Shown here: piece after piece, positions 1-8,613 of the stretch | How the letters are laid out: each line of letters starts with the position of its first letter | Position numbering within the stretch: the first letter of the stretch is position 1 | Assembly: GCF_018332695.1 (NCBI RefSeq) | Contig: NZ_BOQN01000159.1 | Location: 1-53,009 of the forward strand | Direction of reading: 5' to 3' | DNA from: Paractinoplanes toevensis | Lineage (GTDB): Bacteria; Actinomycetota; Actinomycetes; Mycobacteriales; Micromonosporaceae | Length of the DNA: 53,009 bases | Translations under genes and position numbers: made by a program | The notes under the pieces: model-generated | What the model was told of the DNA's origin: nothing | What the model saw: the letters and a program-made list of their open reading frames with translations, nothing else | Database searches by the model: none

Positions 1-33
1 CCGGGCTGAGCGCAACCACCGCAACGCGGGGCT

Positions 34-54
34 TCCGGGGGCTCGGCCCCCGGA
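34..54. terminator. GC-rich hairpin, terminator-like
   Basis: Nine-base arms (34-42 and 46-54) pair perfectly around a TCG loop. No T-tract follows on either strand, which is common for actinobacterial terminators. It would serve whatever gene ends to its left or the tRNA remnant to its right. Confidence 0.5.
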
Positions 55-63
55 GCAGACATG

Positions 64-116
64 ACGAGTGGGTCCGGTCCGCGCTCTCTGCGGACAGGGG
101 ACACCCACCCACTCGT
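64..116. terminator. Nested inverted repeat beside the tRNA fragment
   Basis: Ten-base arms at 64-73 and 107-116 are perfect inverted copies. A second smaller hairpin (GTCCGC/GCGGAC) sits inside. The outer arm ends exactly at the 3' end of the tRNA fragment, so on the minus strand this lies where a tRNA terminator would be. It could also be part of an integrase-binding region. Confidence 0.4.
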
Positions 117-162
117 GGGCCGCCGGGGACTCGAACCCCGAACCTAAGGATTAAAAGTCCGC
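116..162 (-). other. 3' fragment of tRNA-Lys(UUU), candidate att site
   Basis: Read on the minus strand, the sequence gives a Lys anticodon loop (CTTTTAA, anticodon UUU), a short variable region, a perfect T arm (CGGGG, TTCGAGT, CCCCG) and the 3' acceptor strand GCGGCCC with discriminator A. The 5' half of the tRNA (D arm and 5' acceptor strand) is absent: beyond position 162 the sequence no longer looks like tRNA. The 3' side of the anticodon stem also carries one mismatch. A 3' tRNA fragment of about 45 bases is the usual footprint of a tyrosine-integrase element. By its orientation, the foreign DNA would be everything to the right. Confidence 0.65.
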
Positions 163-725
163 AGGAGACGACCGATCGGATCAAGGGTTGCCGATGGAAA
201 CTGGCCCTTGACCTGCATAAACGTAATCGCCGAAGCGAGAGGTCTCGTCCTATGCGGCTCGGGGTGATCCTGGGGTGATCGTCTGTCGAAGACGGCGCCA
301 GTCCGATGGAGTACCGAACAGTCCAGAGAAGCTATCCAGAGTCGTTCTGCATATAAGTCGGACGCTATCACGGTCGCGCGGACGGTGACGGGCGATGGAG
401 CGAACATGCCGCTGGGCTCGACCGCTCTCGCGCGCGCCGAGTTGCCACCGGACGAGGGCGCGCCGATCGGCGGCTTCAGGGCGACGCATCGGAAGCCGTA
501 CGCCCGACCGGGCTGTGGTGCGCCGACGCTGCCGGACGGTGGCCAGCCCGCCACCGCGCGGTAAGGCGTCACTCTCGGTGGCTGAGTTGCTCGCCGGCGC
601 ACGCGACTGCGGACTCGCCTGCGCCTGGTCGCGCCTGCGCCTGGTCGCGCCGGTGACGGTGGACTGGACTGCCGTGTGCGCGTGTCGCCTGGGACGGGTG
701 CGCGATCAGTACACTCATGCTCGTC
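163..725. other. No recognisable gene
   Basis: Open frames occur on both strands, but their translations are Arg/Pro/Ala-rich with no domain I recognise, and they overlap one another. This is the side of the tRNA fragment where an integrase gene would be expected, and I cannot see one. Confidence 0.4.
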
Positions 726-1502
726 TTATGGCGGAGTTGCGTTCTCGCTGGCGAATCCGCGCAGGAGTTCGGCCAGCTCCAGGGCGTTCCCGATCTGGGC
801 CCTGCGGTCAGGGTGCTCGACATACCAGCGGATCGCGTACGCCAGGAATGCCGCATCGATGTGTAGTCCATCGGATGGCAGTGACAGCCGCTCGGCCGGC
901 CGCCCCGGCGTCGCCGCGGATCGGAGCACGTCGATCGTGCCCGGATTTCGTTTCGCCGGTCGTGGTGGCCCGCCAGGCAGCAACTTGTCCCACCGGATCT
1001 CGTCGCGCCGGAGGGGACGGCGCAGGGTCAGCCCCTTCGGGCTTAGAACAATGCTCGGGCTGTTGGTCATCGACAGCACCACGATGGTGATCAAATACAC
1101 CGCCACGACGACGATCATGATCATCGTGAACGCGCCGAGTTGCGCGATCCGCACCTGATCTTGATTCGGCACCCGCTCAACCGGAACGACCTGCGCGACC
1201 AGGCCCGCCGAGGTGATCATGGCCGCTGCCTGCCGCGGAGACGGCGGCGCGCTGAACCGATGTCCGGCCGGATTGCTGTCCCAGGCGGCTGGCCGGCGAC
1301 GAAAGGCGCCGGTGACCAGGGCGTACGTTACGGCCGGAACGGCCGCGCTCGCCGCCGCTAAGAGTAAGTAGACCGCGATGCCGGCCGTGGTGGGCTCGAT
1401 CCGGTATGTGGCAGGTCGCACCCGCAGGGAGACGGTGAGCGACAACGCGAAGGCCAGGACCACCAGCGGTGGTGCGAGCAGTCTGCGTAGGCGTGGTGGC
1501 AT
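726..1502 (-). CDS. Hypothetical membrane protein
   Basis: 258 aa. I do not recognise the family. Residues about 9-26 and 44-66 are hydrophobic, and a third strong transmembrane stretch (AFTMIMIVVVAVYLITIVVL) lies near residues 127-146. The C-terminal half is soluble, with a strand-rich stretch (SIVLSPKGLTLRRPL) like the PH-type domains found in many actinobacterial membrane proteins, and ends in a helical region. An open stretch continues upstream in another frame to 1620 with a hydrophobic segment, so the true N-terminus could lie further out if a frameshift is present. The ATG at 1502 has only a weak ribosome-binding site. No operon partner is adjacent. Confidence 0.6.
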   Translation of the reverse strand: MPPRLRRLLAPPLVVLAFALSLTVSLRVRPATYRIEPTTAGIAVYLLLAAASAAVPAVTYALVTGAFRRRPAAWDSNPAGHRFSAPPSPRQAAAMITSAGLVAQVVPVERVPNQDQVRIAQLGAFTMIMIVVVAVYLITIVVLSMTNSPSIVLSPKGLTLRRPLRRDEIRWDKLLPGGPPRPAKRNPGTIDVLRSAATPGRPAERLSLPSDGLHIDAAFLAYAIRWYVEHPDRRAQIGNALELAELLRGFASENATPP

Positions 1503-2130
1503 CGCCGGATCGTATGGCCGGGAAGATCAACGGCGTCTGGAAAATGATCAACAGCACCGCCGGCCCATCGGACACCGGACGCATTAGCAACCCAAACGCC
1601 CGGATTGCATGCGTGAACATCAGTGTTCAGCAGCGTGAACAGGTGTTCTTCATATCCCTCCCTATCTCGTTGCAGCGCGGGTCGGTACGCGTCGCTCAGA
1701 TTCTCGGCGGATGATCGGCGTATCCAGGTGGGGTTGCGTCAGCCGCTGGCGTCCAAAGGCCGTAACGCACCCTGGCCACCTGAGCGGTTACGTTCCTCAA
1801 GCTCAGTGCCTCGCCACCGATAGTGCAGATGTGACTCCGTCGCGCCGAACCGGCTGGCTGGTCCTGGCCGCTGCTGTCGCCGGTGTCCTGGTGGGCCGCA
1901 GGGTCGCCGGGCGTCTCCGCGGCACTGTATGCCTCAGGGCAGTCACGTCTGCTGGCGTGGCTTAGGTGGCCATCGCAGATCCATGTGAGTTGACGCGGAA
2001 GATGTGGTGTTGCCGGACGGCCGTACCGTCGCGGCGGATCGCGCGCTCGAGCGGCGAGGCGCGGAGCTGTGTCACCCGAGTGTAGTGGGCTGTTCGCCTG
2101 CATTCTCGCTCGGCTGCTCAGCCACCCGGG
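1503..2130. other. No recognisable gene
   Basis: About 630 bases between the membrane protein and the HEAT protein. The open frames here give low-quality Arg/Pro-rich translations without motifs. It may hold promoter DNA for the minus-strand membrane-protein gene. Confidence 0.35.
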
Positions 2131-2583
2131 TCATGCATCAGAATCGGTCAAGATTCGCGTCGCGAGCTCCCGCACATCGGGGTTCTTGCTCGTGCGCTGC
2201 AGGTCTTGCAGCTGTCCGCGTAGTTCCACTGAGGGGTGTTCGGGCACAGACTTCAGGGCCACCCGGGCGACCCCGCTGTCGGCGTCAGCCGTGAGCCCGA
2301 TGACGATGTCGGTCACCGCGGGAGCGGGCAGGTGCCGCGTGGCCGCGGCTGCGGCGACGCGAACGGTCGGGTCGGGATGGCTCGCCGCGTCGGCGACGAC
2401 TTTGACGGCTTCGTGCCCGAGGAGGCTGGCGAGATAGACCGCTTTGGCGGCGAGCATCGGGTCGTCCCCGCGGACCAGGGCGGCCAGGTGAGGCAGGGCC
2501 TCCGAGCCCAGCTGCTGGGCTTGGCGGTAGTCGGGTTCGTCCCGCTCGAGGGCGGCGCGAACGTCGTTCATGTCGACGGGCAT
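2131..2583 (-). CDS. HEAT-repeat protein
   Basis: 150 aa, almost entirely helical repeats of HEAT type. Successive units such as ALPHLAALVRGDDPMLAAKA and VADAASHPDPTVRVAAAAA have the usual DPxVRxxAA signature. HEAT solenoids bind proteins, so this is probably an adaptor or inhibitor rather than an enzyme. The ATG is 8 bases past the stop of the upstream metalloprotease gene, and its ribosome-binding site (AGGAG) overlaps that stop codon, so the two are very likely co-translated. By position it could be an intracellular partner or protector for the protease, but that is inference. Confidence 0.7.
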   Translation of the reverse strand: MPVDMNDVRAALERDEPDYRQAQQLGSEALPHLAALVRGDDPMLAAKAVYLASLLGHEAVKVVADAASHPDPTVRVAAAAATRHLPAPAVTDIVIGLTADADSGVARVALKSVPEHPSVELRGQLQDLQRTSKNPDVRELATRILTDSDA

Positions 2584-2591
2584 CGCTGCTC

Positions 2592-3986
2592 CTAGATGTC
2601 GATGGTCAGGGCGCTTTGGTCCATGGTCGCACCTTCAGCCGGTGTGAGGTCCGGAGGCGGGTTGGCGATCCTGCCGGTGCCGTTGCCGGTCATCAACTGA
2701 TTGTTGTTGTTCACGTGGTCGAGGCCGAGCACATGCCCGACCTCGTGGCCGAGCGTCCAGCGCGTTGCCCCAGCCGCGATCGCCGCGCCCGGCTGGCCGC
2801 CGGGATGAGCCGCGCACCCGTTCAACGGTGGGATCGTGGATCGGACGAAGAAGACCGCGATGTCGGTCGGTTGCATGCCGTCACGCTCGGCGTAGAGCTG
2901 CGCCTGCTCGGTAGTGACGAGGCCTTGGCTACAGGCGCCCACGTCGAGGTCCACGAGAGCAGGCAAGCTCCGTCGGCGGACAGATTTGATCTGTACCTTG
3001 ATCCCGACGGTGTCATAGACCTCTTGCATGGCCTGCACCGCGGTGTCCAGGGGCACGTTCGGTCCCAGGTTAACCAGGGCGTTGTCCCGCTCACTGGACG
3101 AGGTCGTATAGAAGTGGTCGCGAGGGTGCAGGTAGAGCCGGTACAGCGGTGTTGTCCCGGCTTGCGGGTCGGCGAAGACATGGCAGGCGATGCCCTCGAA
3201 GGTGTAGCCGGCGGCATTGACCGCGTAATCGCGTTCGGCTTCCGAGGTGGTGTAGAAGTGGTCCTTCGACCCCGGGTGGAACAGCCGTAGTAGCGGGACC
3301 GTTCCGGCCTGCGCATCGGCGAAGACGTGACACGCGACGCCTTCGTCGATGAACCCAATAGCGGCAACCGCGTTGTCACGTTCAGCCGCTGAGGTGGTGT
3401 AGAAGTGATCACCCGCGGCCGGATGCACCAGCCGGAACAAGGGCGTGGTGTTCGGCGCCGGGGCGGCGAAGACATGGCAGGCCGTGCCCTCATCGGCGTA
3501 GTCCTGCACCAAGATCAGATGCAGGCCCACCATCGCGCCGTAGCGCTTATAGGCACGGAACAACGGCGCGCGGTCTTGCCCGGCACTGTCATAGACGTGG
3601 CAGGCGACACCTTCGTCGATGTAGCCGGCCGCGCTGATCGCGAACGTGCGCTCGGCCTGCGAGGTCGTATAGAAGTGGTCCTTCGACCCCGGGTGGAACA
3701 GCCGTAGTAGCGGGACCGTTCCGGCCTGCGCATCGGCGAAGACGTGACACGCGACGCCTTCGTCGATGAACCCAATAGCGGCAACCGCGTTGTCACGTTC
3801 AGCTGCTGAGGTGGTGTAGAAGTGATCACCCGCGGCCGGATGCACCAGCCGGAACAACGGCGTGGTCGCTGCGCTCGGGGTAGGAGTCCAGCAGGCGATA
3901 CCCTCATCGAGGTAGCCGAACACTGCCACAGCGTTGTTGCGTTCTGCGGACGAGTCGGTGTAAAAGTGGTCACCAGTAGGCCTCAC
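2592..3986 (-). CDS. DUF5648-repeat / metzincin-like metalloprotease
   Basis: 464 aa from a GTG start. Residues about 5-320 contain seven DUF5648-type repeats of roughly 48 residues with the core DHFYTTSxxERDNA, G(Y/F)xxEGxAC and a PLxRLxHP spacer; the fourth is degenerate. The C-terminal 150 residues hold HEVGHVLGLDH, which fits the zinc-binding HExxHxxGxxH of metzincin (matrixin-like) proteases, and a downstream MTGNG that could be the Met-turn. Such proteins are normally secreted, yet the predicted product begins inside a repeat and has no signal peptide. Coding similarity (VYVRLVRPTG) runs upstream of the GTG until an in-frame stop near 4033, so the 5' end is probably lost or frameshifted. 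The HEAT gene follows directly. Confidence 0.7.
   Translation of the reverse strand: MRPTGDHFYTDSSAERNNAVAVFGYLDEGIACWTPTPSAATTPLFRLVHPAAGDHFYTTSAAERDNAVAAIGFIDEGVACHVFADAQAGTVPLLRLFHPGSKDHFYTTSQAERTFAISAAGYIDEGVACHVYDSAGQDRAPLFRAYKRYGAMVGLHLILVQDYADEGTACHVFAAPAPNTTPLFRLVHPAAGDHFYTTSAAERDNAVAAIGFIDEGVACHVFADAQAGTVPLLRLFHPGSKDHFYTTSEAERDYAVNAAGYTFEGIACHVFADPQAGTTPLYRLYLHPRDHFYTTSSSERDNALVNLGPNVPLDTAVQAMQEVYDTVGIKVQIKSVRRRSLPALVDLDVGACSQGLVTTEQAQLYAERDGMQPTDIAVFFVRSTIPPLNGCAAHPGGQPGAAIAAGATRWTLGHEVGHVLGLDHVNNNNQLMTGNGTGRIANPPPDLTPAEGATMDQSALTIDI
3253..3440. repeat. 188-bp direct repeat, copy 1
   Basis: This stretch and 3670-3857 differ at one base in 188. Both lie inside the DUF5648 gene, 417 bases (139 codons) apart, and encode repeats 2 and 5. 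Such identity, against much weaker protein similarity to the other repeats, indicates recent duplication or gene conversion. Confidence 0.9.
3670..3857. repeat. 188-bp direct repeat, copy 2
   Basis: Second copy of the repeat at 3253-3440, in frame and in the same orientation. The pair is a natural substrate for deletion or expansion of three DUF5648 units. Confidence 0.9.
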
Positions 3987-4791
3987 CAGCCGAACATATA
4001 CTTCCGAATTACACCGAAAATGTCCTAAACCTCATAGTTAGACCGAAGGTGTTGAAACTCTGCGCTAACTGGCCGTTTGAAGAGCATGATGTTCTCTCGG
4101 CCGGGCGCCGCGCGAGAGCCTCGTTTTCGTTTGCAAGTTTGATGATCACGTTGGCGGAGGTCTGAACAAGGACCTCGAGGCTGGCGCAGTGCCGGTGCGG
4201 CGCGAACCGGCTTTCTGCGAGCCTTACCGCGGACGCTTCCAGGTCGGTACTCCCGCGCTCCATCTCGGCGACGCCAGGACGGCAGACGCCGCAACCACGG
4301 ATTTGGAGAGGTCACGCTGACTCAGACCGGGTTATGGGCCGGCCGTATCGCGAACCGACCGGATCGTCCCCGTTTCCGTCGAACTGCGGCAAAGCTGCCG
4401 GGAAATCGTGAACCATCGGTAATACGCTTGCTACTCTTCCCGGATTGTTCGTTCGCTGTCTTGTTTCTGCAACGGCACTCAGTAGGCGAAGCGCATTGTG
4501 TCCACGACTATCTCGCGGACTAGCGGCCGATCGCACCAACGAGTTGGCCGAGCCCACCGCCTTCTACGTACCAGCCCTCGTCGGCCGCGCCGCGCTTCCC
4601 CGTACGCCGGCGCAGACCTTGAACGGCCGCAAGACGCCTCGGTCGGTGACCGGGCCAGCGGCCCACCCGAATCGCCCCTCGCCCCGGCTGCCGCCGAGCC
4701 ACTCCACCGGCGCCTACAGTCGGTGCGGCGCCGCTGTCCGTCCAGATGCCGGATCGTGGGCGGGGCGACGAATTGAAGGCGAGCAACCTGC
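3987..4791. other. No convincing gene; possible lost 5' end of the protease gene
   Basis: Several overlapping open frames on both strands translate to low-complexity sequence. DUF5648-like coding can be followed only about 50 bases past 3986, to an in-frame stop. I found no signal peptide in any minus-strand frame here. The right part is presumably the promoter region of the TPR-PIN gene. Confidence 0.35.
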
Positions 4792-7700
4792 ATGTCGTGG
4801 AGATTTGGCCGGCCTGCCACCCCCGACCCGGGGGCTGGCTTGCCGCCGGGCGGAAGCCCTGCCCACCCGAACAGGGGTCGCGGCCCAAGAGTTGGCCTGT
4901 GGGCGGTCGCGATCGTGGTCACCACGGCGTGCGAGGCGGTCGTCGCCGTGGTGCTCAATCTGTTCACGAGCAACGTCACCCTCAAGCTGGGCGTGCTCGT
5001 CCCCATAGCCGTGATCTGTCTGATCGGCGCCCGGCTGATCTCCCGTCATCTTGACTCGGTGGATAGCGAGCAGCAAGTGGCCCGGCAGATCGAACACGCG
5101 CGCGCCGAGGCGTCCACCACCCGCACGGTGGTGGAGGACGGCAACCGCTCCATTCTGAGCAGGATGTCGACCGCCCGGGCGTTCGACGACCAGGTGCGCA
5201 TGCTCCGGCCGTGGCGCCGTGATCGGGCCATTGAGATCCGTGACTCGTGGCCGGTCGTGGAGCAGTTGGTGCAGAGCATCGTCACGGCTGATGACCGTGG
5301 CGCTGTCCTTCGGCAGTGGGGCGATCAGCCGCCGGACTGGTTCTCTCAGGCACCTGTGGAGGTGGTCTGCTGGCTGGCCGAATTGGCCTCCGATTACGGC
5401 CAGAACCCTACGGCGGCGCGACTGTTCGCCGTCGCCGTGCAGCGTGGTGCCTATCCGGCCGGCTATTGGAAGGCCCGGCAGGCGACGGCGCTGCCCGAGG
5501 AGGCCGTCGCCGAGGTCGACGAGCTCCTCGCCGGTGCGGCCGACGAGCATGTGTTTGCACATGCCTTGCTGCTCGTTCACCGCCAGAAGTGGGATCTGGC
5601 CATCGACGTCCTGGCAGGGTGGCAGACGTCGTCGAACGCGGACGAGGTGATGCGGCTGCAGCTGCTTGCGCGGCTGCATGCCCAAGCGAACAACCTAAAC
5701 TTGGGGATCAAGTACGCGCTCGAGGCCGCCGACATCGAGGGTGCCAGCGGGAGGGCGCTTTACGCCGCTGAGCTGCTGCTTTACCGCGCTCAATACGGGG
5801 AGACCGTTAATCGGCTGGCCGATACCGAACAGGCCGCCGCGCTGGCGATCAAGGTGCGCAACGCCCGACGATCGTGGCACGGCGACAGCGTCGAGGCGAC
5901 CGTCGTCGCGGTCACGGCGCGCACGCTCGTCGGCAAAGTGAGGCAAGCGCGGGTGCTCATCGAGTTGGCACCCGAGGGTGAGGCCTGGCCGCACGAGGCC
6001 GCTGATCCCCGGCTGCGTAGGGAGAAGGCGGAACTGCTCGCCGTGACCGGCCAGCACGACGAGGCCCGCACGTTGGCCGCCGAACTTGGCAATCCCTTCG
6101 TCGCGGCGCTCGTCGAAGCCGTGGCGCTGACCGGCACCGCCGAGAACCCGCTCGCCGCCGCGGCGTGGCAGGCCGCTTTGGACGTCGCGGAGACCGACAC
6201 CGACTTCCTCATGGCGGTCCGCGGGCTGGCCCACACCGGAGGTGATCTCCCGGATCTCTCCAAGATGCAACAGCAGCACCCGCGGATGGTCGACGAAATC
6301 AAGACCATTCACCGCGCCATGGGTGCCGGCGGCGGAACCATCGAAGCCCTGCGCGCCGGCGCCACCGAACACCTGGCACTCGCGGTGTTACTCGCCGAAC
6401 GATACGGGCACGACGGGAAGCACCTGCTGGCCGCTGAAGTGCTCAACGACAGCGCACACCGGTGGAGCGAACCGGGCTTGATGCTCACTTCGGCAAACCA
6501 CCTGCGGGCCGCAGGAGAGCTCGAAGCAGCGACTCGGGCCGCCGAACGCGCGCTAACCATGGGAGGCCCGGAGTGGGCCGGCCAATTCGACACCCGCGCG
6601 TTGATCTTCCAAATTCACGTCGCCGACGGTCAGTGGGATCTCGCGATCGAACAGGCCCGCAACCTGGTGACGCTCGACCCCAACGCCGCAAGTGCCCGTT
6701 GGGCGCTCGTGCACGCCTTGGTCCGCCGCAATGACAGAGAGGGTGCGTGGAACGCCCTCACCCCTGACGGCGACCCTTTCGCCCCTCGTGACCGGCACGA
6801 CGCCCGCACCTGGATCGGCCTGGTCGCTCGGTTCGACACCAGCACTCAGTTTGTGTCCCGCGGGCTGTCCACGATGGCTCGATGGCCGGACGACGAGCAG
6901 TTGATGGGGGTCTTCATCGCCCAGATCTTCTTCGGTCTGCAACGGCAGGAGTTGTCGACGACCGATGAGGACCTCGCCGCGCTGCACACCGCGATGTCCG
7001 ATTATGCCGAGCGCTTCCCCGACAGCACGGTGTTTCGTAAGGTGACGATCTCTGAGAAGGATCCGCTCGGCTCGCTCGCGTCGACCAGCCGCGCGCGTTA
7101 CGAATCTATCAGCGAGGCGGTCAAGCAGCTCGACCGCGCCAACTTGCCGCTGGGCTTTGTCGCCACCGCCTACGGCTCCTCCTACACCGAGGCATCGCTC
7201 AAACGCGGCGCAGGCTTCGTCAACGCTCATTCCCCGGCGGCAGAGGCACACGGCAGGGCCGCAGCAGAGACCGCCCTGAACGGCGCCGTCGTTATCGACA
7301 TCACCGCAGCTCACACGCTGGCTCTGCTCGAACCGCAGCTGCGCTCGCAATTGCTCTCTGGCTTCGGACAGGTCCGTGCCACCGACGACGCCTACCACGA
7401 CGCGATCCGGGGACAAGAGTCACTCGGCATGCGCTCGACCATGTCGACCGGCTGGGATCCCGTCGAGCAGCGCCCGACCATCACGACAATCGAGGAGGCC
7501 ACCGCCGACGCACTTGCCGAGCAGTCCACGCTGGTCTGCTCGATCCTGCGTCAAGCAACACGCCGGCCATGGCCACGGTTGACGAAATTCCCCGATACCG
7601 ACCAGCGATTCGAGTGGCTGTCATCGCTCGACATGGCGGCCGCTCAAGGCACCACATTCTGGTGCGACGACCATCGTCTGCGTTCAGTCGCTGCCGAAAT

Positions 7701-8328
7701 GGGCGTCCCGACCTTCGGCACGATCGACCTCATCCGGCACCTCCAGAGCCAGGGACAGATCCCCCGTGAGCTCCGAGCAGCGGCCGAGGCGGTCCTGCTC
7801 ACCAACTACTTCACCGACCTCGGATTCGACCGGGACACGTTCGATCTTGCCGCAGCAATCGACGGACAAGTGCCGCGTGGAGTGGCGTTCGCGCTGACCC
7901 GGCCCGCGACCTGGGCCGACCCGGACGCGGTGATCGAGTTCCTGCTCGCCATGCTGACGCACGCCGCGACCGCCGGACCGGAGCAGATCCAGGGCTGGGT
8001 GTCCGCGACCGCCATCGGCCTGGTCCGCATCACCGCAGACGACGACGGAGCCGGCGCCAACCTGCAAGTCCTCCTGAATCGGTGCCTGACGCAGCCGTGG
8101 ATGAGCGCTGATCGGCTCCCGGCAGTGCTGAGCGGGGTACGGGCGGGAATCCGGGAACGGCCACCGGTCACTGACCCGTTCGAGGCCGTAGCCACCAGCA
8201 TCTACCGCAATCTGGTCACCAAACAGGGCCACGCCTTCGCCATGTCCATGATGCTGGCCTTGGTCGCCTTGCTGCCCGAATCCGCCAAGGCGACCGTTTC
8301 GCGGGTGATTCTGACCCATCGTGACTAA
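4792..8328 (+). CDS. Membrane-anchored TPR protein with C-terminal PIN-like nuclease domain
   Basis: 1,178 aa. Two hydrophobic segments near the N-terminus (about residues 35-58 and 62-83) form a hairpin anchor. Residues about 90-760 are a long helical solenoid of TPR type, with recurrent short helices such as EHVFAHALLLVHRQKWDLAI and DGQWDLAIEQARNLVTLDPN. From about residue 770 to 1000 a PIN-like fold is likely: an Asp after a hydrophobic strand (AVVIDITAAHTLALL, near 831) and the typical late motif FWCDDHRLRSVAAEMGVPTF (near 956). PIN domains are metal-dependent RNases, and TPR-PIN fusions are suspected stress or defence effectors. The last 180 residues are helical and unassigned. The gene stands alone. 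The ATG at 4792 has only a weak upstream AAGG. Confidence 0.7.
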   Translation: MSWRFGRPATPDPGAGLPPGGSPAHPNRGRGPRVGLWAVAIVVTTACEAVVAVVLNLFTSNVTLKLGVLVPIAVICLIGARLISRHLDSVDSEQQVARQIEHARAEASTTRTVVEDGNRSILSRMSTARAFDDQVRMLRPWRRDRAIEIRDSWPVVEQLVQSIVTADDRGAVLRQWGDQPPDWFSQAPVEVVCWLAELASDYGQNPTAARLFAVAVQRGAYPAGYWKARQATALPEEAVAEVDELLAGAADEHVFAHALLLVHRQKWDLAIDVLAGWQTSSNADEVMRLQLLARLHAQANNLNLGIKYALEAADIEGASGRALYAAELLLYRAQYGETVNRLADTEQAAALAIKVRNARRSWHGDSVEATVVAVTARTLVGKVRQARVLIELAPEGEAWPHEAADPRLRREKAELLAVTGQHDEARTLAAELGNPFVAALVEAVALTGTAENPLAAAAWQAALDVAETDTDFLMAVRGLAHTGGDLPDLSKMQQQHPRMVDEIKTIHRAMGAGGGTIEALRAGATEHLALAVLLAERYGHDGKHLLAAEVLNDSAHRWSEPGLMLTSANHLRAAGELEAATRAAERALTMGGPEWAGQFDTRALIFQIHVADGQWDLAIEQARNLVTLDPNAASARWALVHALVRRNDREGAWNALTPDGDPFAPRDRHDARTWIGLVARFDTSTQFVSRGLSTMARWPDDEQLMGVFIAQIFFGLQRQELSTTDEDLAALHTAMSDYAERFPDSTVFRKVTISEKDPLGSLASTSRARYESISEAVKQLDRANLPLGFVATAYGSSYTEASLKRGAGFVNAHSPAAEAHGRAAAETALNGAVVIDITAAHTLALLEPQLRSQLLSGFGQVRATDDAYHDAIRGQESLGMRSTMSTGWDPVEQRPTITTIEEATADALAEQSTLVCSILRQATRRPWPRLTKFPDTDQRFEWLSSLDMAAAQGTTFWCDDHRLRSVAAEMGVPTFGTIDLIRHLQSQGQIPRELRAAAEAVLLTNYFTDLGFDRDTFDLAAAIDGQVPRGVAFALTRPATWADPDAVIEFLLAMLTHAATAGPEQIQGWVSATAIGLVRITADDDGAGANLQVLLNRCLTQPWMSADRLPAVLSGVRAGIRERPPVTDPFEAVATSIYRNLVTKQGHAFAMSMMLALVALLPESAKATVSRVILTHRD

Positions 8329-8552
8329 GCCAACGATCGGGCGGGTGTCCAGCCGTTGTCCGGCCTGTCGCGTCGTGACGCAACTGCAGTCTCGATGGGG
8401 TGTGCCGACAAGACCCATTCCACTAAGTTGGCTTCGCTCGCACTCGGAAGCGACAAATGAAGCAGGCCCACGCCGGTGCTCGCAGAGAAATGCAGAGCAA
8501 GCCGTGTCGGAAATCCGACCGGTCGTTAGCGGGTCCTCGCCGTTATCCCCGC

Positions 8553-8566
8553 TGTAACAGGTTACA
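8553..8566. promoter_or_regulatory. Palindromic operator candidate upstream of the cupin/HD pair
   Basis: TGTAACAGGTTACA is a perfect 14-base palindrome with two central bases in the spacer. A TATCAT hexamer (8572-8577) follows at -10 spacing before the GTG at 8614. A dimeric repressor such as a TetR or GntR member could bind here, but no such regulator is encoded next to it. Confidence 0.4.
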
Positions 8567-8613
8567 CGGATTTATCATGCCAAGATGTATGTATGGTACA
8601 AAACGGAGTTTCA

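Noticed and set aside
116..162. Functional tRNA gene
   Set aside because: The D arm and 5' acceptor strand are missing and the anticodon stem has a mismatch, so no cloverleaf can form.
144..602. Possible gene of 152 codons next to the tRNA fragment
   Set aside because: It runs into the tRNA fragment, has a disordered-looking composition and no motif, and competes with overlapping frames on both strands.
3250..3990. Spaced similar units suggesting a CRISPR-like or tandem DNA repeat array
   Set aside because: The period is about 140-145 bases, in frame, and encodes DUF5648 protein repeats. There are no short identical repeats with unique spacers.
4714..5685. Minus-strand open frame of 323 codons
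   Set aside because: It lies opposite the transmembrane and TPR part of the large plus-strand gene and has no recognisable sequence.
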